The notes beneath the pieces were generated by a model. It searched no databases. It saw only the letters and a program-made list of their open reading frames with translations, and was not told where the DNA came from. From NCBI RefSeq assembly GCF_040451425.1, contig NZ_CP144374.1:1466501-1530500 (forward strand): a stretch of DNA of 64,000 nucleotides, read 5' to 3'. Source of the stretch: Thermodesulfovibrio sp. 3462-1 (GTDB taxonomy: Bacteria; Nitrospirota; Thermodesulfovibrionia; Thermodesulfovibrionales; Thermodesulfovibrionaceae). Position 1 is the stretch's first letter, and every line of letters starts with the position of its first letter. Below are positions 1 through 8,706 of this stretch, in pieces. The position numbers were made by a program, and so were the translations under genes.

Positions 1-249
1 AACAACAGGAACACCAAGGCGATCAATTCTTTCAGCATCTCGAGTTCCTGTTATATCACCTTCAATAACACCAACTCTTACTTTATCCTTGATTGCTGCA
101 ATTGTTCTCTCAAGTAAAGAAGTTTTCCCCGCACCAGGAGAACTCATGAGATTTATTACATAAACCCCTGCTTCTTTAAACATTTTTTTGTTTTCTTCTG
201 CTATTCTCTCATTTGCATCAAGAATTTTTGTTGTCAACTTAACTTTCAT
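1..249 (-). CDS. hypB: HypB, hydrogenase/urease nickel-insertion GTPase (3' part outside window)
   Basis: HypB is the GTPase that, with HypA, delivers nickel to the large subunit of [NiFe]-hydrogenase in the cytoplasm. Only the first 83 codons are in the window. The translation contains the P-loop SSPGAGKTSLLE (about residues 36-47) and the switch I segment EGDITGTRDAERI, both typical of HypB. The ATG at 249 overlaps the 3' end of hypA by 11 bases, so the two are translationally coupled. No His-rich metal-storage stretch is present at the N-terminus. The C-terminal part cannot be judged because it runs off the window edge. Confidence 0.95.
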   Translation of the reverse strand, partial: MKVKLTTKILDANERIAEENKKMFKEAGVYVINLMSSPGAGKTSLLERTIAAIKDKVRVGVIEGDITGTRDAERIDRLGVPVV

Positions 250-595
250 CACTGACCTCCATTTCAGTTATATTAAGTTCTTTACCTGAAATCAAATTTA
301 TTGAGAAACTGCCACAGTATGGGCATTCAAAAATAATATAATTTTCGTTACTTTCAAACTCTTTCCCACAGTCCTTACAAACTCCTCTCACAGGAAGTTC
401 CTCAATTATCAGTGTGGCATTCTTTGCAATTGTGTCTTCTTTTAGGACATTAAAGGCGAAAAGCAGAGCATCAGTCATTACGCCTGTTGCTCTGCCTACT
501 ACAACTTTTATTGTCTCTATCTTACTGTATCCATTTTTAGAACACTCATTCACTGCAATATTGAGCAATTCATAGGCAATGGATGCCTCATGCAT
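239..595 (-). CDS. hypA: HypA, hydrogenase maturation nickel metallochaperone
   Basis: This 118-residue protein matches HypA in length and layout. It starts with MHEASIA, which carries the Met1-His2-Glu3 nickel-binding N-terminus, and has the structural zinc site CKDC (about 73-76) and CPYC (about 91-94). It works with HypB to load Ni into hydrogenase. Its ATG shares one base with the TGA of the upstream YtxH-family gene (TGATG), and its 3' end overlaps hypB. It is therefore part of the same minus-strand operon, although the upstream genes encode envelope proteins. hypE lies about 16 kb away in another operon. Confidence 0.96.
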   Translation of the reverse strand: MHEASIAYELLNIAVNECSKNGYSKIETIKVVVGRATGVMTDALLFAFNVLKEDTIAKNATLIIEELPVRGVCKDCGKEFESNENYIIFECPYCGSFSINLISGKELNITEMEVSDES

Positions 596-912
596 CAGCT
601 TTCTTGCTCCTTATCTTTGGAAAGTTCCTTTTCATAAACTTCTTTCCCTGCTTCAACTGCTTTTGTAATAGCTGATTTTTTCTCTTCAAGAGTTTCTTTA
701 GCTTTATCAAGAGTTGAAGCTATCTTTTCTTTGGCTTCCTTTATATAGGAAGTTGCCTTTTCCTTTACATCTTCTGCTGTCTCTTTAATCTTAGTTCTTG
801 TTTCCCTTCCTGACTGTGGAGCTAAAATCAAAGCCAGGCCTGCTCCTACAATACCACCAAGCAAAAAGGATAAAAATACTGATTTTGCACTAAAACCTCT
901 TTCCTCATCCAT
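595..912 (-). CDS. YtxH-domain small membrane-anchored protein
   Basis: This 105-residue protein has one N-terminal membrane segment (about residues 12-31, rich in Gly/Ala/Leu), followed by the LAPQSGRETR motif diagnostic of the YtxH (gas-vesicle-like) family. The rest is a long, charged Lys/Glu/Ala amphipathic helix with LEA-like heptads. The family is linked to general stress in Bacillus, but its molecular role is unknown. It directly follows the DUF948 gene (2-base gap). YtxH/DUF948 pairs are common, which suggests the two work together at the inner membrane. Confidence 0.85.
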   Translation of the reverse strand: MDEERGFSAKSVFLSFLLGGIVGAGLALILAPQSGRETRTKIKETAEDVKEKATSYIKEAKEKIASTLDKAKETLEEKKSAITKAVEAGKEVYEKELSKDKEQES

Positions 913-914
913 TT

Positions 915-1322
915 TTATTTACCTCCTTTCTTTAAGTTTTCTAAAAAAACATTAGCTGCCACAGTTGCTGCTGTTTTCAATGCACTGGTTCTTAAAGAAA
1001 CCGAACTCTTTAGCTTTTGAACAGTTGTTAAAACTTCAGAAATAATAAAACTCAATTTTTCTATAGCTTCTGAAAGTTCTCTCACCTTGCGGGTCACTTC
1101 ATTTACATCATCAACAGAACTCTTTACACCCTGAATAACCTTCTCAGTCTCTAAAATTGCAGGATCTAACTTCGTTTTTGTTGAATTGATAAATTCTTTG
1201 ATAGCATTTATACCTCTTCTTAATTCAATTGCTACCACAATAAGAAAAATAAGTGCAGAAATCAGACTCACTGTAGCAAGAAAATATCCAATGCTCAACA
1301 GAATTATTAGAGTCTCATTCAT
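915..1322 (-). CDS. DUF948-family membrane protein
   Basis: This 135-residue protein has an N-terminal transmembrane helix (about residues 5-32), then a long heptad-patterned helical region (IEKVIQGVKSSVDDVNEVT) typical of DUF948/YtxG proteins. The segment after the helix probably lies in the cytoplasm as a coiled coil. It precedes the YtxH gene by 2 bases. YtxG and YtxH occur together in a stress operon in Firmicutes, so a shared envelope-stress role is plausible but not shown. A ribosome-binding site (AAAGGAGGG) lies just upstream of the ATG. Confidence 0.8.
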   Translation of the reverse strand: MNETLIILLSIGYFLATVSLISALIFLIVVAIELRRGINAIKEFINSTKTKLDPAILETEKVIQGVKSSVDDVNEVTRKVRELSEAIEKLSFIISEVLTTVQKLKSSVSLRTSALKTAATVAANVFLENLKKGGK

Positions 1323-1358
1323 TTTTCCCTCCTTTTTTAAAGGATAACATTTTAGCCA

Positions 1359-1934
1359 TTACTGGAGCAAATTTTTAATCTGCTTTCTGGCATAAAAAAT
1401 TCTTTGAATTACTGTTATCCAACTAAGAATTGTAAGAATAACCAATACAGGATAAAGCAAGCCTGTTAAACATCCAAAAGCGAGTGAAATCAGTCTTTCA
1501 GGCCTTTCTATTATGCCTACACTGCAGCATACTCCTACTGCCTCTGCCCTTGCTCGGACATATGATATTAAAAAAGAGGCTATCATACATAATACAGTAA
1601 CAATAAAAGCAACCTCGTCATTAAGTCTGAAAAAATACCACGATATTCCGAGAAATATAAATCCATCGGCAATTCTATCAAAGGTAGAGTCAAGAAGTGC
1701 ACCAAATCTGGTTGCTCTTCCATTAACTCTGGCAACTATTCCATCAATAAGGTCAAAGGCTCCTCCAGCAAGTATAAAAATTCCTCCCAGAAAGAGATTA
1801 AAGGGGATTATAAATCCTGATGATGATGTAATAAGCATTCCTATAAAAGTAATAACATTTGGATTAACAGGTAAGGCTTTTGCTAAAGGTGTTAATGGTT
1901 TGTCTAAAAAATGACTGAATTTTTCACTGAGCAA
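1359..1934 (-). CDS. CDP-alcohol phosphatidyltransferase, probably a phosphatidylinositol-phosphate (or archaetidylinositol-phosphate-like) synthase
   Basis: This is a 191-residue integral membrane enzyme of the CDP-alcohol phosphotransferase family. The catalytic signature D-G-x2-A-R-x8-G-x3-D-x3-D is visible: DGIVAR (about 63-68), then FGALLDSTFD (about 77-86). Several hydrophobic helices follow. The gene lies 1 base after ino1, whose product is inositol-1-phosphate. The natural reading is that it joins CDP-diacylglycerol to inositol phosphate, as in actinobacterial PIP synthase. PgsA (glycerol phosphate acceptor) is the main alternative, but the coupling to ino1 argues for inositol. Substrate choice is inferred from context. 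Confidence 0.8.
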   Translation of the reverse strand: MLSEKFSHFLDKPLTPLAKALPVNPNVITFIGMLITSSSGFIIPFNLFLGGIFILAGGAFDLIDGIVARVNGRATRFGALLDSTFDRIADGFIFLGISWYFFRLNDEVAFIVTVLCMIASFLISYVRARAEAVGVCCSVGIIERPERLISLAFGCLTGLLYPVLVILTILSWITVIQRIFYARKQIKNLLQ

Positions 1935-1935
1935 G

Positions 1936-3030
1936 TTATCGTTCCCTCTTGCCTTCTATAAACTCCTCCAACATAGTTCTTGCCACTTCGTCAGGATATT
2001 GAACTCTTGGATGTTTCATAAAGTAAGCAGATGCTGATATGAGCAACCCACCAATTTTTCTATCAAGGGCTAATTTACAGCATCTTATTGCATCAATTAC
2101 AACACCTGCACTGTTAGGAGAATCCTCTACAGAAAGCCTTAATTCAAGATTAATCGGAACATTTCCAAAAATTTCACCTTCAATTCTTAAAAAGCATATT
2201 TTATTGTCATTTAACCATGGAATATAATCAGAAGGTCCAATGTGAACATGCTCATTGGTAATCTCGTGAGAAATCTGACTTGTTACAGCCTCTGTTTTTG
2301 AAATCTTTTTTGAAGCAAGCCTTTCTCTGTTAAGCATATTGAGAAAATCAGTGTTACCCCCAACATTAAGTTGGTAGGTATTTGTTATTTTTACTCCTCT
2401 GTCCATGCATAGCTTTGTAAGGACTCTATGAACAATTGTTGCACCAATCTGGCTTTTTATGTCATCACCAATTATTGGAATATTTTTGCTTTCAAATTTT
2501 TTGATCCATTCATCATCAGAGGCAATAAAAACAGGAATGCAGTTTATAAAAGCAACGCCTGCATCCAGAGCTGCCTGAGCATAAAAACAAGTTGCCTTTT
2601 CTGAGCCAACAGGTAAATAACTTACCATTATCTCAGCACCTGATTGTTTCAGAACCTTAACAACATCTACTGGTTCTGCTTTTGCTGGAATAAATCTTTT
2701 TTCTTCTGGATAATTATTCATGTGTTCAGCAACTCCATCAAGAACAGGACCCATACATACTTTTACAGGATAATCAGGCAGGTCTGGATAAAATATTTTT
2801 GTGCAATTTGGCTTAGCAAATACAGCTTCCCTGAGAGGTTTATTTACCTTTCTTTCATCTATATCAAATGCTGCTACAACTTCTATATCTCCTGGGACAT
2901 AACCTCCTAAATTAAAATGCATAAGACCGGGAACATCAGTTCCAGAATATGTTTTATAGTATTCAATTCCTTGAATTAAAGCACTTGCACAATTACCTAC
3001 TCCAACAATAGCAATTTTTATTTTACCCAT
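1936..3030 (-). CDS. ino1: Myo-inositol-1-phosphate synthase
   Basis: This NAD-dependent enzyme converts glucose-6-phosphate to L-myo-inositol-1-phosphate. The 364 residues match the short prokaryotic/archaeal form rather than the eukaryotic form of about 530. Visible motifs are the Rossmann GVGNCAS (about 10-16), the active-site region [11 protein letters not shown] (about 188-198) and [10 protein letters not shown] (about 268-277). The ATG at 3030 has a good ribosome-binding site (AGGAG, 7 bases upstream) and a near-consensus promoter at 3077-3106. It is the first gene of the minus-strand operon continuing into the CDP-alcohol transferase. Confidence 0.95.
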   Translation of the reverse strand: MGKIKIAIVGVGNCASALIQGIEYYKTYSGTDVPGLMHFNLGGYVPGDIEVVAAFDIDERKVNKPLREAVFAKPNCTKIFYPDLPDYPVKVCMGPVLDGVAEHMNNYPEEKRFIPAKAEPVDVVKVLKQSGAEIMVSYLPVGSEKATCFYAQAALDAGVAFINCIPVFIASDDEWIKKFESKNIPIIGDDIKSQIGATIVHRVLTKLCMDRGVKITNTYQLNVGGNTDFLNMLNRERLASKKISKTEAVTSQISHEITNEHVHIGPSDYIPWLNDNKICFLRIEGEIFGNVPINLELRLSVEDSPNSAGVVIDAIRCCKLALDRKIGGLLISASAYFMKHPRVQYPDEVARTMLEEFIEGKRER

Positions 3031-3076
3031 TTCAATCTCCTGTCTTTAACTTGTAAAAAAAATGTTAAAACAAATT

Positions 3077-3106
3077 TTTATAAACTAATAAATGCCTTTA
3101 TGTCAA
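3077..3106 (-). promoter_or_regulatory. Predicted sigma-70 promoter of ino1 operon
   Basis: On the minus strand a perfect -35 TTGACA (3101-3106) is separated by 18 bases from a -10 TATAAA (3077-3082). Transcription would start near 3070, leaving a leader of about 40 bases that carries the ribosome-binding site. This contrasts with the other promoters in the window, which leave almost no leader. Confidence 0.7.
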
Positions 3107-3117
3107 GAATTAAACTG

Positions 3118-3147
3118 TTGATTTAATTTATCATTGGATTTTACAAT
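3118..3147 (+). promoter_or_regulatory. Predicted promoter of xerC-hslVU, leaderless layout
   Basis: TTGATT (3118-3123), an 18-base spacer and TACAAT (3142-3147) precede the xerC ATG at 3157 by 9 bases. Transcription should begin within about 3 bases of the ATG. No Shine-Dalgarno sequence lies between the -10 box and the start, whereas hslV and hslU downstream have clear GGAGG sites. Confidence 0.55.
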
Positions 3148-3156
3148 ATTTTTTAA

Positions 3157-4065
3157 ATGATGAATAAAACCGAATCTTGCATAAATGATTTTTTAAATTA
3201 TATAAGACTTCAAAAAGGAGACTCTATCCATACCATCAGAGCTTACAAAAAGGATTTGGAAGAGTTTTTTAACTTTGCTAAGACAGAGCCTGAGCAGGTT
3301 GAACCCGTTACAATCAGAGGTTTTATTTCAGAGCAGATATTAAAAGGCAGATCAAAAACAACAGTAGCAAGAAAACTTTCCACATTGAGATCATTTTTTT
3401 CTTATCTTTACTCTGAAGGAATAATAAAAATCAATCCTGCAAGAGTTGTTCCCTCAGTTAAAACAAAAAGAGCTCTACCAAAATTTCTCACAGTTGATGA
3501 TGCTTTTAAGCTTGTTGAAGCACCTCAGGAAGACAAATTTATATCGCAAAGAGACAGAGCAATCCTTGAACTTTTTTATGGAAGTGGAATAAGAGTAAGC
3601 GAACTTTGCGGATTAAACATAGAGGATATAGATTTAAAAGAAGGATTAATAAAAGTAAGGGGAAAAGGAAAGAAAGAAAGAATTGTCCCTGTTGGACAGA
3701 AAGCAAAGGAAGCATTGAAAAAATATCTTGCAATGAGACAAATTTTACGAATTAAGAAAAAGCTTTCAGCTGAGGAAGCTCCACTTTTTATAAACAATCG
3801 GGGTAAAAGAATTTCTGACAGGCAGGTAAGAAGAATTGTTGAAAAATATGCAAAAATCATAGGAGTTCTTGAAAAAATTGGGCCTCATACATTAAGACAT
3901 ACCTTTGCAAGCCATCTCTTAATGGAAGGTGCTGACTTAAGAGTAATACAAGAATTACTTGGTCATGCATCTCTTTCAACAACCCAGATTTATACCCATG
4001 TTGATCTAAAACATCTGATGGATGTATATGATAAAGCTCACCCACTTTCAAAAAAGGAGGAATAA
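3157..4065 (+). CDS. xerC: Site-specific tyrosine recombinase XerC/XerD family
   Basis: This 302-residue recombinase has an N-terminal SAM-like core-binding domain (about 5-95) and a C-terminal catalytic domain. The catalytic residues can be placed: Arg in SGIRVSEL (about 148), Lys in GKGKKER (about 172), HTLRH (about 245-249), His in LLGHAS (about 271) and the Tyr nucleophile in TQIYTH (about 280). It resolves chromosome dimers at dif. The order xerC-hslV-hslU matches the Bacillus codV-clpQ-clpY operon, so a housekeeping role is likely rather than a phage integrase. XerC and XerD cannot be told apart here. ATG 3160 is an alternative start. Confidence 0.93.
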   Translation: MMNKTESCINDFLNYIRLQKGDSIHTIRAYKKDLEEFFNFAKTEPEQVEPVTIRGFISEQILKGRSKTTVARKLSTLRSFFSYLYSEGIIKINPARVVPSVKTKRALPKFLTVDDAFKLVEAPQEDKFISQRDRAILELFYGSGIRVSELCGLNIEDIDLKEGLIKVRGKGKKERIVPVGQKAKEALKKYLAMRQILRIKKKLSAEEAPLFINNRGKRISDRQVRRIVEKYAKIIGVLEKIGPHTLRHTFASHLLMEGADLRVIQELLGHASLSTTQIYTHVDLKHLMDVYDKAHPLSKKEE

Positions 4066-4599
4066 ATGAATTTACATGGAACAACAGTATTATGCATAAG
4101 AAAGAATGACTCAGTTGTTATTGCCTCTGATGGACAGGTTACAATGGGAAATACTGTACTAAAACATAATGCAAAAAAAATAAGAAAACTATACAATGGT
4201 CAGGTTCTCACAGGTTTTGCAGGCTCAACTGCAGATGCTTTCACACTTTTTGAGAAATTTGAAGGCAAGCTTGAAACATACAAAGGGAATCTGCTAAGGG
4301 CTGCTGTTGAGCTTGCAAAGGACTGGAGAACTGATAGGATCCTTAGAAGGCTTGAAGCATTGTTAATTGTAGCAGACAGACAGCATATCCTAATTATTTC
4401 CGGAAATGGCGATGTTATAGAACCAGAAGACCCTGTAGCAGCCATAGGCTCTGGAGGTCCCTATGCTTACGCAGCAGCAAAGGCACTTTATGAGAATACT
4501 GAACTTAATGCAAAGGAAATTGCTATAAAAGCAATGGAAATTGCTTCAAAAATCTGCATTTATACAAACAATCAAATCATAATGGAGGAATTAAGCTGA
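4066..4599 (+). CDS. hslV: HslV (ClpQ), peptidase subunit of the HslUV ATP-dependent protease
   Basis: This 177-residue proteasome-like peptidase forms two hexameric rings that are capped by HslU. A five-residue propeptide MNLHG precedes Thr6-Thr7, and Thr6 is the expected N-terminal nucleophile after processing. The conserved blocks SDGQVTMG and FAGSTADA are present. The gene starts directly after the xerC stop with a strong GGAGG site inside the xerC 3' end, and it overlaps hslU by one base. Function: degradation of misfolded and regulatory proteins in the cytoplasm. Confidence 0.97.
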   Translation: MNLHGTTVLCIRKNDSVVIASDGQVTMGNTVLKHNAKKIRKLYNGQVLTGFAGSTADAFTLFEKFEGKLETYKGNLLRAAVELAKDWRTDRILRRLEALLIVADRQHILIISGNGDVIEPEDPVAAIGSGGPYAYAAAKALYENTELNAKEIAIKAMEIASKICIYTNNQIIMEELS

Positions 4600-5939
4600 T
4601 GGAAAATCTTACGCCTAAGAAAATAGTTGAAGAGCTTGATAAATTCATTATTGGACAAGTTGAGGCAAAAAAAGCTGTTGCAATTGCCTTAAGAAACAGA
4701 TTTCGCAGACAAAGGCTTCCAAAGGAGCTGAGAGATGAAGTTTTGCCCAAAAACATTCTCATGATAGGACCTACAGGAGTTGGAAAAACTGAAATTGCAA
4801 GAAGACTTGCAAGACTTGTAAATGCTCCATTTATAAAGGTTGAGGCATCAAAATTTACAGAAGTAGGATATGTGGGAAGAGATGTTGAATCAATAATCAG
4901 AGATCTTACAGAAGTTGCAATGAACATGGTAAAACAGGAACACACACAAAGAGTTCAAGAAAAAGCTAAACAGATGGCAGAAGAAAGAGTTCTTGATATA
5001 CTTTTACCTCAGCCAAGATACTCAAGAGAGATGAATGAAGCAACAGAAGAAAAAACAAGGTATAAAGAAACAAGGGAAAAACTAAGAAAACAACTGAGAG
5101 AAGGAGTTCTTGATGACCGTTACATTGAGATTGATTTAAAAGAGAAAGTTGTGCCTTTCGGCATTATATCAAATGTTGCTATGGAAGAGATAGAAATAAA
5201 CCTTAAAGAAATGCTTGGCAGTTTTCTTCCAGAGCGTGTAAAAAGAAAGAAGGTAAAAATTTCAGAAGCCCTTCATTTATTCACTCAGGAAGAGGCAAAT
5301 AAACTTATTGATATGGAGAAGGTAACAAAGGAGGCAATTGAAAGAGTTGAACAAACAGGAATCGTCTTTATTGATGAAATTGACAAAATTGCATCTCGTG
5401 GAAGCTCCTATGGTCCTGATGTATCCAGGGAAGGTGTTCAAAGAGACCTTCTTCCAATTGTTGAAGGTTCCACAGTCACAACAAAATATGGACCTGTAAA
5501 AACAGACCATATTCTTTTTATTGCAGCTGGAGCTTTCCATGTGGCAAAACCATCTGACCTTATACCTGAATTGCAGGGAAGATTTCCAATAAGGGTTGAG
5601 CTCAGCTCTCTTGGTAAAGAGGAATTTGTAAGAATTCTTACAGAACCTGACAATGCACTTATAAAGCAATACATTGCCCTTTTGGCAACAGAAAATGTGC
5701 ATCTTGAGTTTACCAGTGATGGAATTGAAGAAATTGCAGAAATAGCTCAGCAGGTAAATGAAAAAACAGAAAACATTGGAGCAAGAAGGCTTCATACTGT
5801 AATGGAAAAACTTCTTGAAGATATATCTTTTAATGCTTCAGAACTTAGCGGGCAGAAAATCGTGATTGATGCAAAATTTGTTAGAGAAAAACTGAGTGAA
5901 ATAATCAAAAGTGAGGACCTCAGCAGATACATATTATAA
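4599..5939 (+). CDS. hslU: HslU (ClpY), AAA+ unfoldase subunit of HslUV
   Basis: This 446-residue ClpX-class AAA+ ATPase has Walker [10 protein letters not shown] (about 56-64), the pore motif region [12 protein letters not shown], Walker [11 protein letters not shown] (about 251-260), sensor elements near GRFPIRVEL, and the family's C-terminal tail ending DLSRYIL, which docks into HslV. The variable I domain (about residues 110-240) is intact. It unfolds substrates and feeds them to HslV. The start is fixed by GGAGG in the hslV 3' end and the one-base overlap. Confidence 0.97.
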   Translation: MENLTPKKIVEELDKFIIGQVEAKKAVAIALRNRFRRQRLPKELRDEVLPKNILMIGPTGVGKTEIARRLARLVNAPFIKVEASKFTEVGYVGRDVESIIRDLTEVAMNMVKQEHTQRVQEKAKQMAEERVLDILLPQPRYSREMNEATEEKTRYKETREKLRKQLREGVLDDRYIEIDLKEKVVPFGIISNVAMEEIEINLKEMLGSFLPERVKRKKVKISEALHLFTQEEANKLIDMEKVTKEAIERVEQTGIVFIDEIDKIASRGSSYGPDVSREGVQRDLLPIVEGSTVTTKYGPVKTDHILFIAAGAFHVAKPSDLIPELQGRFPIRVELSSLGKEEFVRILTEPDNALIKQYIALLATENVHLEFTSDGIEEIAEIAQQVNEKTENIGARRLHTVMEKLLEDISFNASELSGQKIVIDAKFVREKLSEIIKSEDLSRYIL

Positions 5940-6600
5940 GTTAAAAATATTAATGCTGTTACTGATACTGTGTTCATGCGCTCCTCAAAAGCCTCCTCAA
6001 ATAGAGTATGTTCCAGAGGGAACACGGAAAGTAGTTGCATCCTGGTATGGAGCAGAGTTTCACGGAAGACCAACAGCATCAGGACAAATATACAACATGT
6101 ATGATTACACCTGTGCACATAGAGAATATCCTTTTGGAACAAGGCTGAGAGTTGTAAACCTTCAAAACAGTAAAGAAGTTGTGTGCACTGTTAATGATAG
6201 AGGACCTTTTATCCCGGGAAGAGACCTTGACTTGTCCTATGCATCGGCAAAAAAAGTTGGTTTAATCGGACCAGGCACAGCAGAAGTCTTAATACAACCT
6301 GTTGGAAGAGACATGAGCTATGTAAGATATGTAAAATATACTCCTGTTTATGGAACATTAACAATTCAGGTAGGTGCTTTTCGTGAAATTGAAAATGCAA
6401 TGAGATTAAAGCAGGCTTTGAACCTTAAATATCAAAATGTTTATATAAATAAAGTAGTGTTAAGAGGAGAAACCTTTTATAGAGTCAGAGTTGGAAAGTT
6501 TACAAACTATGATGAAGCATACAATTTAGCAAAATTAATGGGACAAGAAGGATATAAGGTGATTATCACCAATTTTACAGGAGGAAAAGATGAAATTTGA
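5911..6600 (+). CDS. rlpA: RlpA-like septal lipoprotein with double-psi beta-barrel and SPOR domain
   Basis: The product is a 229-residue exported lipoprotein. The signal region [14 protein letters not shown] ends in a lipobox-like LCSC. A RlpA double-psi barrel follows ([17 protein letters not shown] to about residue 135), containing NDRGPF and the active-site Asp region [10 protein letters not shown]-terminal SPOR domain (about 147-225, starting LTIQVGAF) binds denuded peptidoglycan at division sites. Family members are lytic transglycosylases or structural septal proteins. The GTG at 5911 overlaps hslU by 29 bases but supplies the positive charge of the signal peptide. ATG 5953 would give a very short leader. 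Confidence 0.85.
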   Translation: MRTSADTYYKLKILMLLLILCSCAPQKPPQIEYVPEGTRKVVASWYGAEFHGRPTASGQIYNMYDYTCAHREYPFGTRLRVVNLQNSKEVVCTVNDRGPFIPGRDLDLSYASAKKVGLIGPGTAEVLIQPVGRDMSYVRYVKYTPVYGTLTIQVGAFREIENAMRLKQALNLKYQNVYINKVVLRGETFYRVRVGKFTNYDEAYNLAKLMGQEGYKVIITNFTGGKDEI

Positions 6601-7174
6601 AGATGTAGTAAAATTTCACGGACATAGCTGCCCCGGGCTTGCCCTTGGATATAGAGTTGCCACTGCAGCGCTGGAAGAACTCGAAGTCCAAGACCGCTCA
6701 CATGATGAAGAAATTGTATGCATTGTGGAAAATGATTCCTGTGCTGTTGATGCCATTCAAGTTATTACAGGATGCACCTTTGGTAAAGGAAATCTCATAT
6801 TCAGAGATTATGGGAAACAGGTTTACACATTTTTTGACAGAAAAACAGGCAAAGCTGTAAGAATCTCAATTGATTTTGAATTCAAGGAAACTGAAAATGA
6901 AAAAGCACTATGGCAGAGATTTATGCAGGGAGACAGCTCCACTGAGGTTGTTGAATTCATCAATAAAAGAAAGGCAGAGAAAATAAAACAGATTCTCAAT
7001 GCAAAAAAAGAGGAAATTCTTAAAATTACCTATCCAAAGATTAATCCACCAAAGCAGGCAAGAATTTTTAAAAGTTTGAGATGTGCAAACTGTGGAGAAA
7101 AAGTTGCAGAGGCAAAAGCAAGAATACTTAATGGGAAAATTCTCTGCATCCCCTGCTTTGAGGAGATGTTATGA
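6590..7174 (+). CDS. FmdE-family protein with C-terminal zinc ribbon
   Basis: This 194-residue protein has an N-terminal FmdE domain (HGHSCPGLALGYR at about 10-22, then VENDSCAVDAIQVITGC), whose Cys/His residues are typical metal ligands, and a C-terminal four-Cys zinc ribbon (CANCGEK, then CIPCFEE). FmdE is named after a formylmethanofuran dehydrogenase subunit, but stand-alone forms are frequent in sulfate reducers and other anaerobes and have no settled function. A molybdenum or other metal-enzyme accessory role is the usual guess. It overlaps the rlpA-like gene by 11 bases and the methyltransferase gene by 4, so it is co-transcribed. Confidence 0.85.
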   Translation: MKFEDVVKFHGHSCPGLALGYRVATAALEELEVQDRSHDEEIVCIVENDSCAVDAIQVITGCTFGKGNLIFRDYGKQVYTFFDRKTGKAVRISIDFEFKETENEKALWQRFMQGDSSTEVVEFINKRKAEKIKQILNAKKEEILKITYPKINPPKQARIFKSLRCANCGEKVAEAKARILNGKILCIPCFEEML

Positions 7175-8340
7175 AGGAGATAGAAATTCATCTTACTGGA
7201 ATCGCCCATCTTGGTGAAGCAATTGGTAAGTATGATGGCAAAGTGGTATTTGTTCCATATGGAATTCCTGGAGAAACTGTAAAAGCAAAGATAATAAAAG
7301 ATGAAGGTGATTATCTAAGAGCAGAGATTGTTGATTTAGTTGAACCTTCATTTTTTAGAGAAGACCCTCCGTGTAAACTTTTTGGAGTGTGTGGCGGCTG
7401 TAGTTTTCAGCATGTGACATACAGCTATCAAATAAAATTGAAAGAAATTGTTGTGATGGAGCAGCTTAAAAGAATTGGAGGTTTTGAAAATCCTGAAGAA
7501 TTCACCCTTCTCACAATAAAAGCAGACCATCCCTATAATTACCGTAACAGAGCTGATTTCTCAATAAATAGGCAAAAACTCCTGGGATTTAAAATGCGAG
7601 CAAGTCATAAATTTATTCATGTAGATTACTGTCACCTGATGCATCAAAAAATAAATGAAATTCTTAATGTTCTTCAGGGTAAAACACCAAAGAGGAAAAC
7701 CCATAATGTTACAATACGATATGGAGTAAACACTGGGCAGTGGCTTGTTCAACCTGAAATGGATACTGAAGAAATTGAAACAGGACAGAAAAATTATACT
7801 GAAAAACTTTTGGGGCATGAATTTCTCATATCAGCACCTTCATTCTTTCAGGTAAATACCTACCAGGCTGAAAAACTTATTGAAACAGTCCTAAAATACA
7901 TAGATGGAGATGACAGAGTAATCATAGATGCTTACGCTGGAGTTGGCACATTTACTGTGTTTTTAGCAAAAAAAGCAAAAAGAGTGATTGCCATTGAAGA
8001 GAGTCGGTCTGCATGTAAAGATGCTCAGATAAACATTAAAAACTTTGACAACATCATATATCTGTGCAAAAAAACTGAAGAAGCTTTATATGAACACAGC
8101 ATTGATGCAGATGCTATAGTTCTTGATCCACCAAGAGTTGGATGTATGAAAGAAGTCCTTGAAGCCATTTCGGAAAAAAGAATTAAAAAAATAATCTATG
8201 TATCCTGCGAACCTTCCACCCTTGCAAGAGACTTGAAATATTTAGGACAAAAGGGATACAAACTTATAGAAGTTCAACCAGTTGACATGTTTCCCCAGAC
8301 ATATCATATTGAAAATGTAGCTTTAATGAAAATTGAATAA
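7171..8340 (+). CDS. 23S rRNA (uracil-C5)-methyltransferase, RumA/RlmD family
   Basis: This 389-residue enzyme of the TrmA/RlmC/RlmD family transfers methyl from SAM to C5 of uridine in rRNA or tRNA. An N-terminal TRAM domain (about 1-58) is followed by an iron-sulfur ligand set (CKLFGVCGGCSF, about 68-79), the PSFFQVN motif, the SAM-binding DAYAGVGTFT (about 253-262), LDPPRVGC with an adjacent catalytic Cys region, and YVSCEPSTLARD, which carries the nucleophile cysteine. Family membership is firm. The exact target uridine cannot be read from sequence. Confidence 0.93.
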   Translation: MKEIEIHLTGIAHLGEAIGKYDGKVVFVPYGIPGETVKAKIIKDEGDYLRAEIVDLVEPSFFREDPPCKLFGVCGGCSFQHVTYSYQIKLKEIVVMEQLKRIGGFENPEEFTLLTIKADHPYNYRNRADFSINRQKLLGFKMRASHKFIHVDYCHLMHQKINEILNVLQGKTPKRKTHNVTIRYGVNTGQWLVQPEMDTEEIETGQKNYTEKLLGHEFLISAPSFFQVNTYQAEKLIETVLKYIDGDDRVIIDAYAGVGTFTVFLAKKAKRVIAIEESRSACKDAQINIKNFDNIIYLCKKTEEALYEHSIDADAIVLDPPRVGCMKEVLEAISEKRIKKIIYVSCEPSTLARDLKYLGQKGYKLIEVQPVDMFPQTYHIENVALMKIE

Positions 8341-8354
8341 AGGAGGAATTTGGT

Positions 8355-8690
8355 ATGGCATTAAAAATCAATTTAAGTGAAGTTCAGATGAATCCCCATC
8401 CTAAATTTAATGGAGTAAAAGTTGGTTATGTAGTTACAAAGGACAAACACCCTGAATTAAGCATCATAATACTTGAACTCGATTCAGGAGTTGAAATCCC
8501 TTTGCACACACATGAAAAAGAAGTAGACAGCATCTTTATAATTGAGGGTGAAGGCCAGATGTATATAAACAATGCATGGCAAGCAGTAAGAAAAGATGAT
8601 ATCATAGCCATTGGCAGTAAGGAACTGCACGGACTTAAGGCTAAAACACCCTTAAAATGCTATGTTGTTCACGCTCCGGGCTTATGGTAG
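8355..8690 (+). CDS. Small cupin-domain protein
   Basis: This 111-residue single-domain cupin shows metal-binding motif 1, IPLHTHEKEVDSIFIIEGEG (HxH...E), and motif 2, GSKELHGLKA. Such proteins are beta-barrel metal-binding or ligand-sensing proteins with many possible roles, and nothing here tells which. It has an AAAGGAGGA ribosome-binding site and follows the methyltransferase by 14 bases, so it is probably the last gene of the xerC-led run. The next gene is convergent. Confidence 0.85.
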   Translation: MALKINLSEVQMNPHPKFNGVKVGYVVTKDKHPELSIIILELDSGVEIPLHTHEKEVDSIFIIEGEGQMYINNAWQAVRKDDIIAIGSKELHGLKAKTPLKCYVVHAPGLW

Positions 8691-8706
8691 AATTTTAACA
8701 CCGGAA

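Noticed and set aside
1359-3030. Di-myo-inositol phosphate (thermoprotectant) operon
   Set aside because: The required CTP:inositol-phosphate cytidylyltransferase domain is absent. The transferase is a single short CDP-alcohol enzyme without that fusion.
6590-7174. Evidence for methanogenesis or a methanofuran pathway
   Set aside because: A lone FmdE-family protein is common in bacteria, and no other formylmethanofuran dehydrogenase subunits are present.
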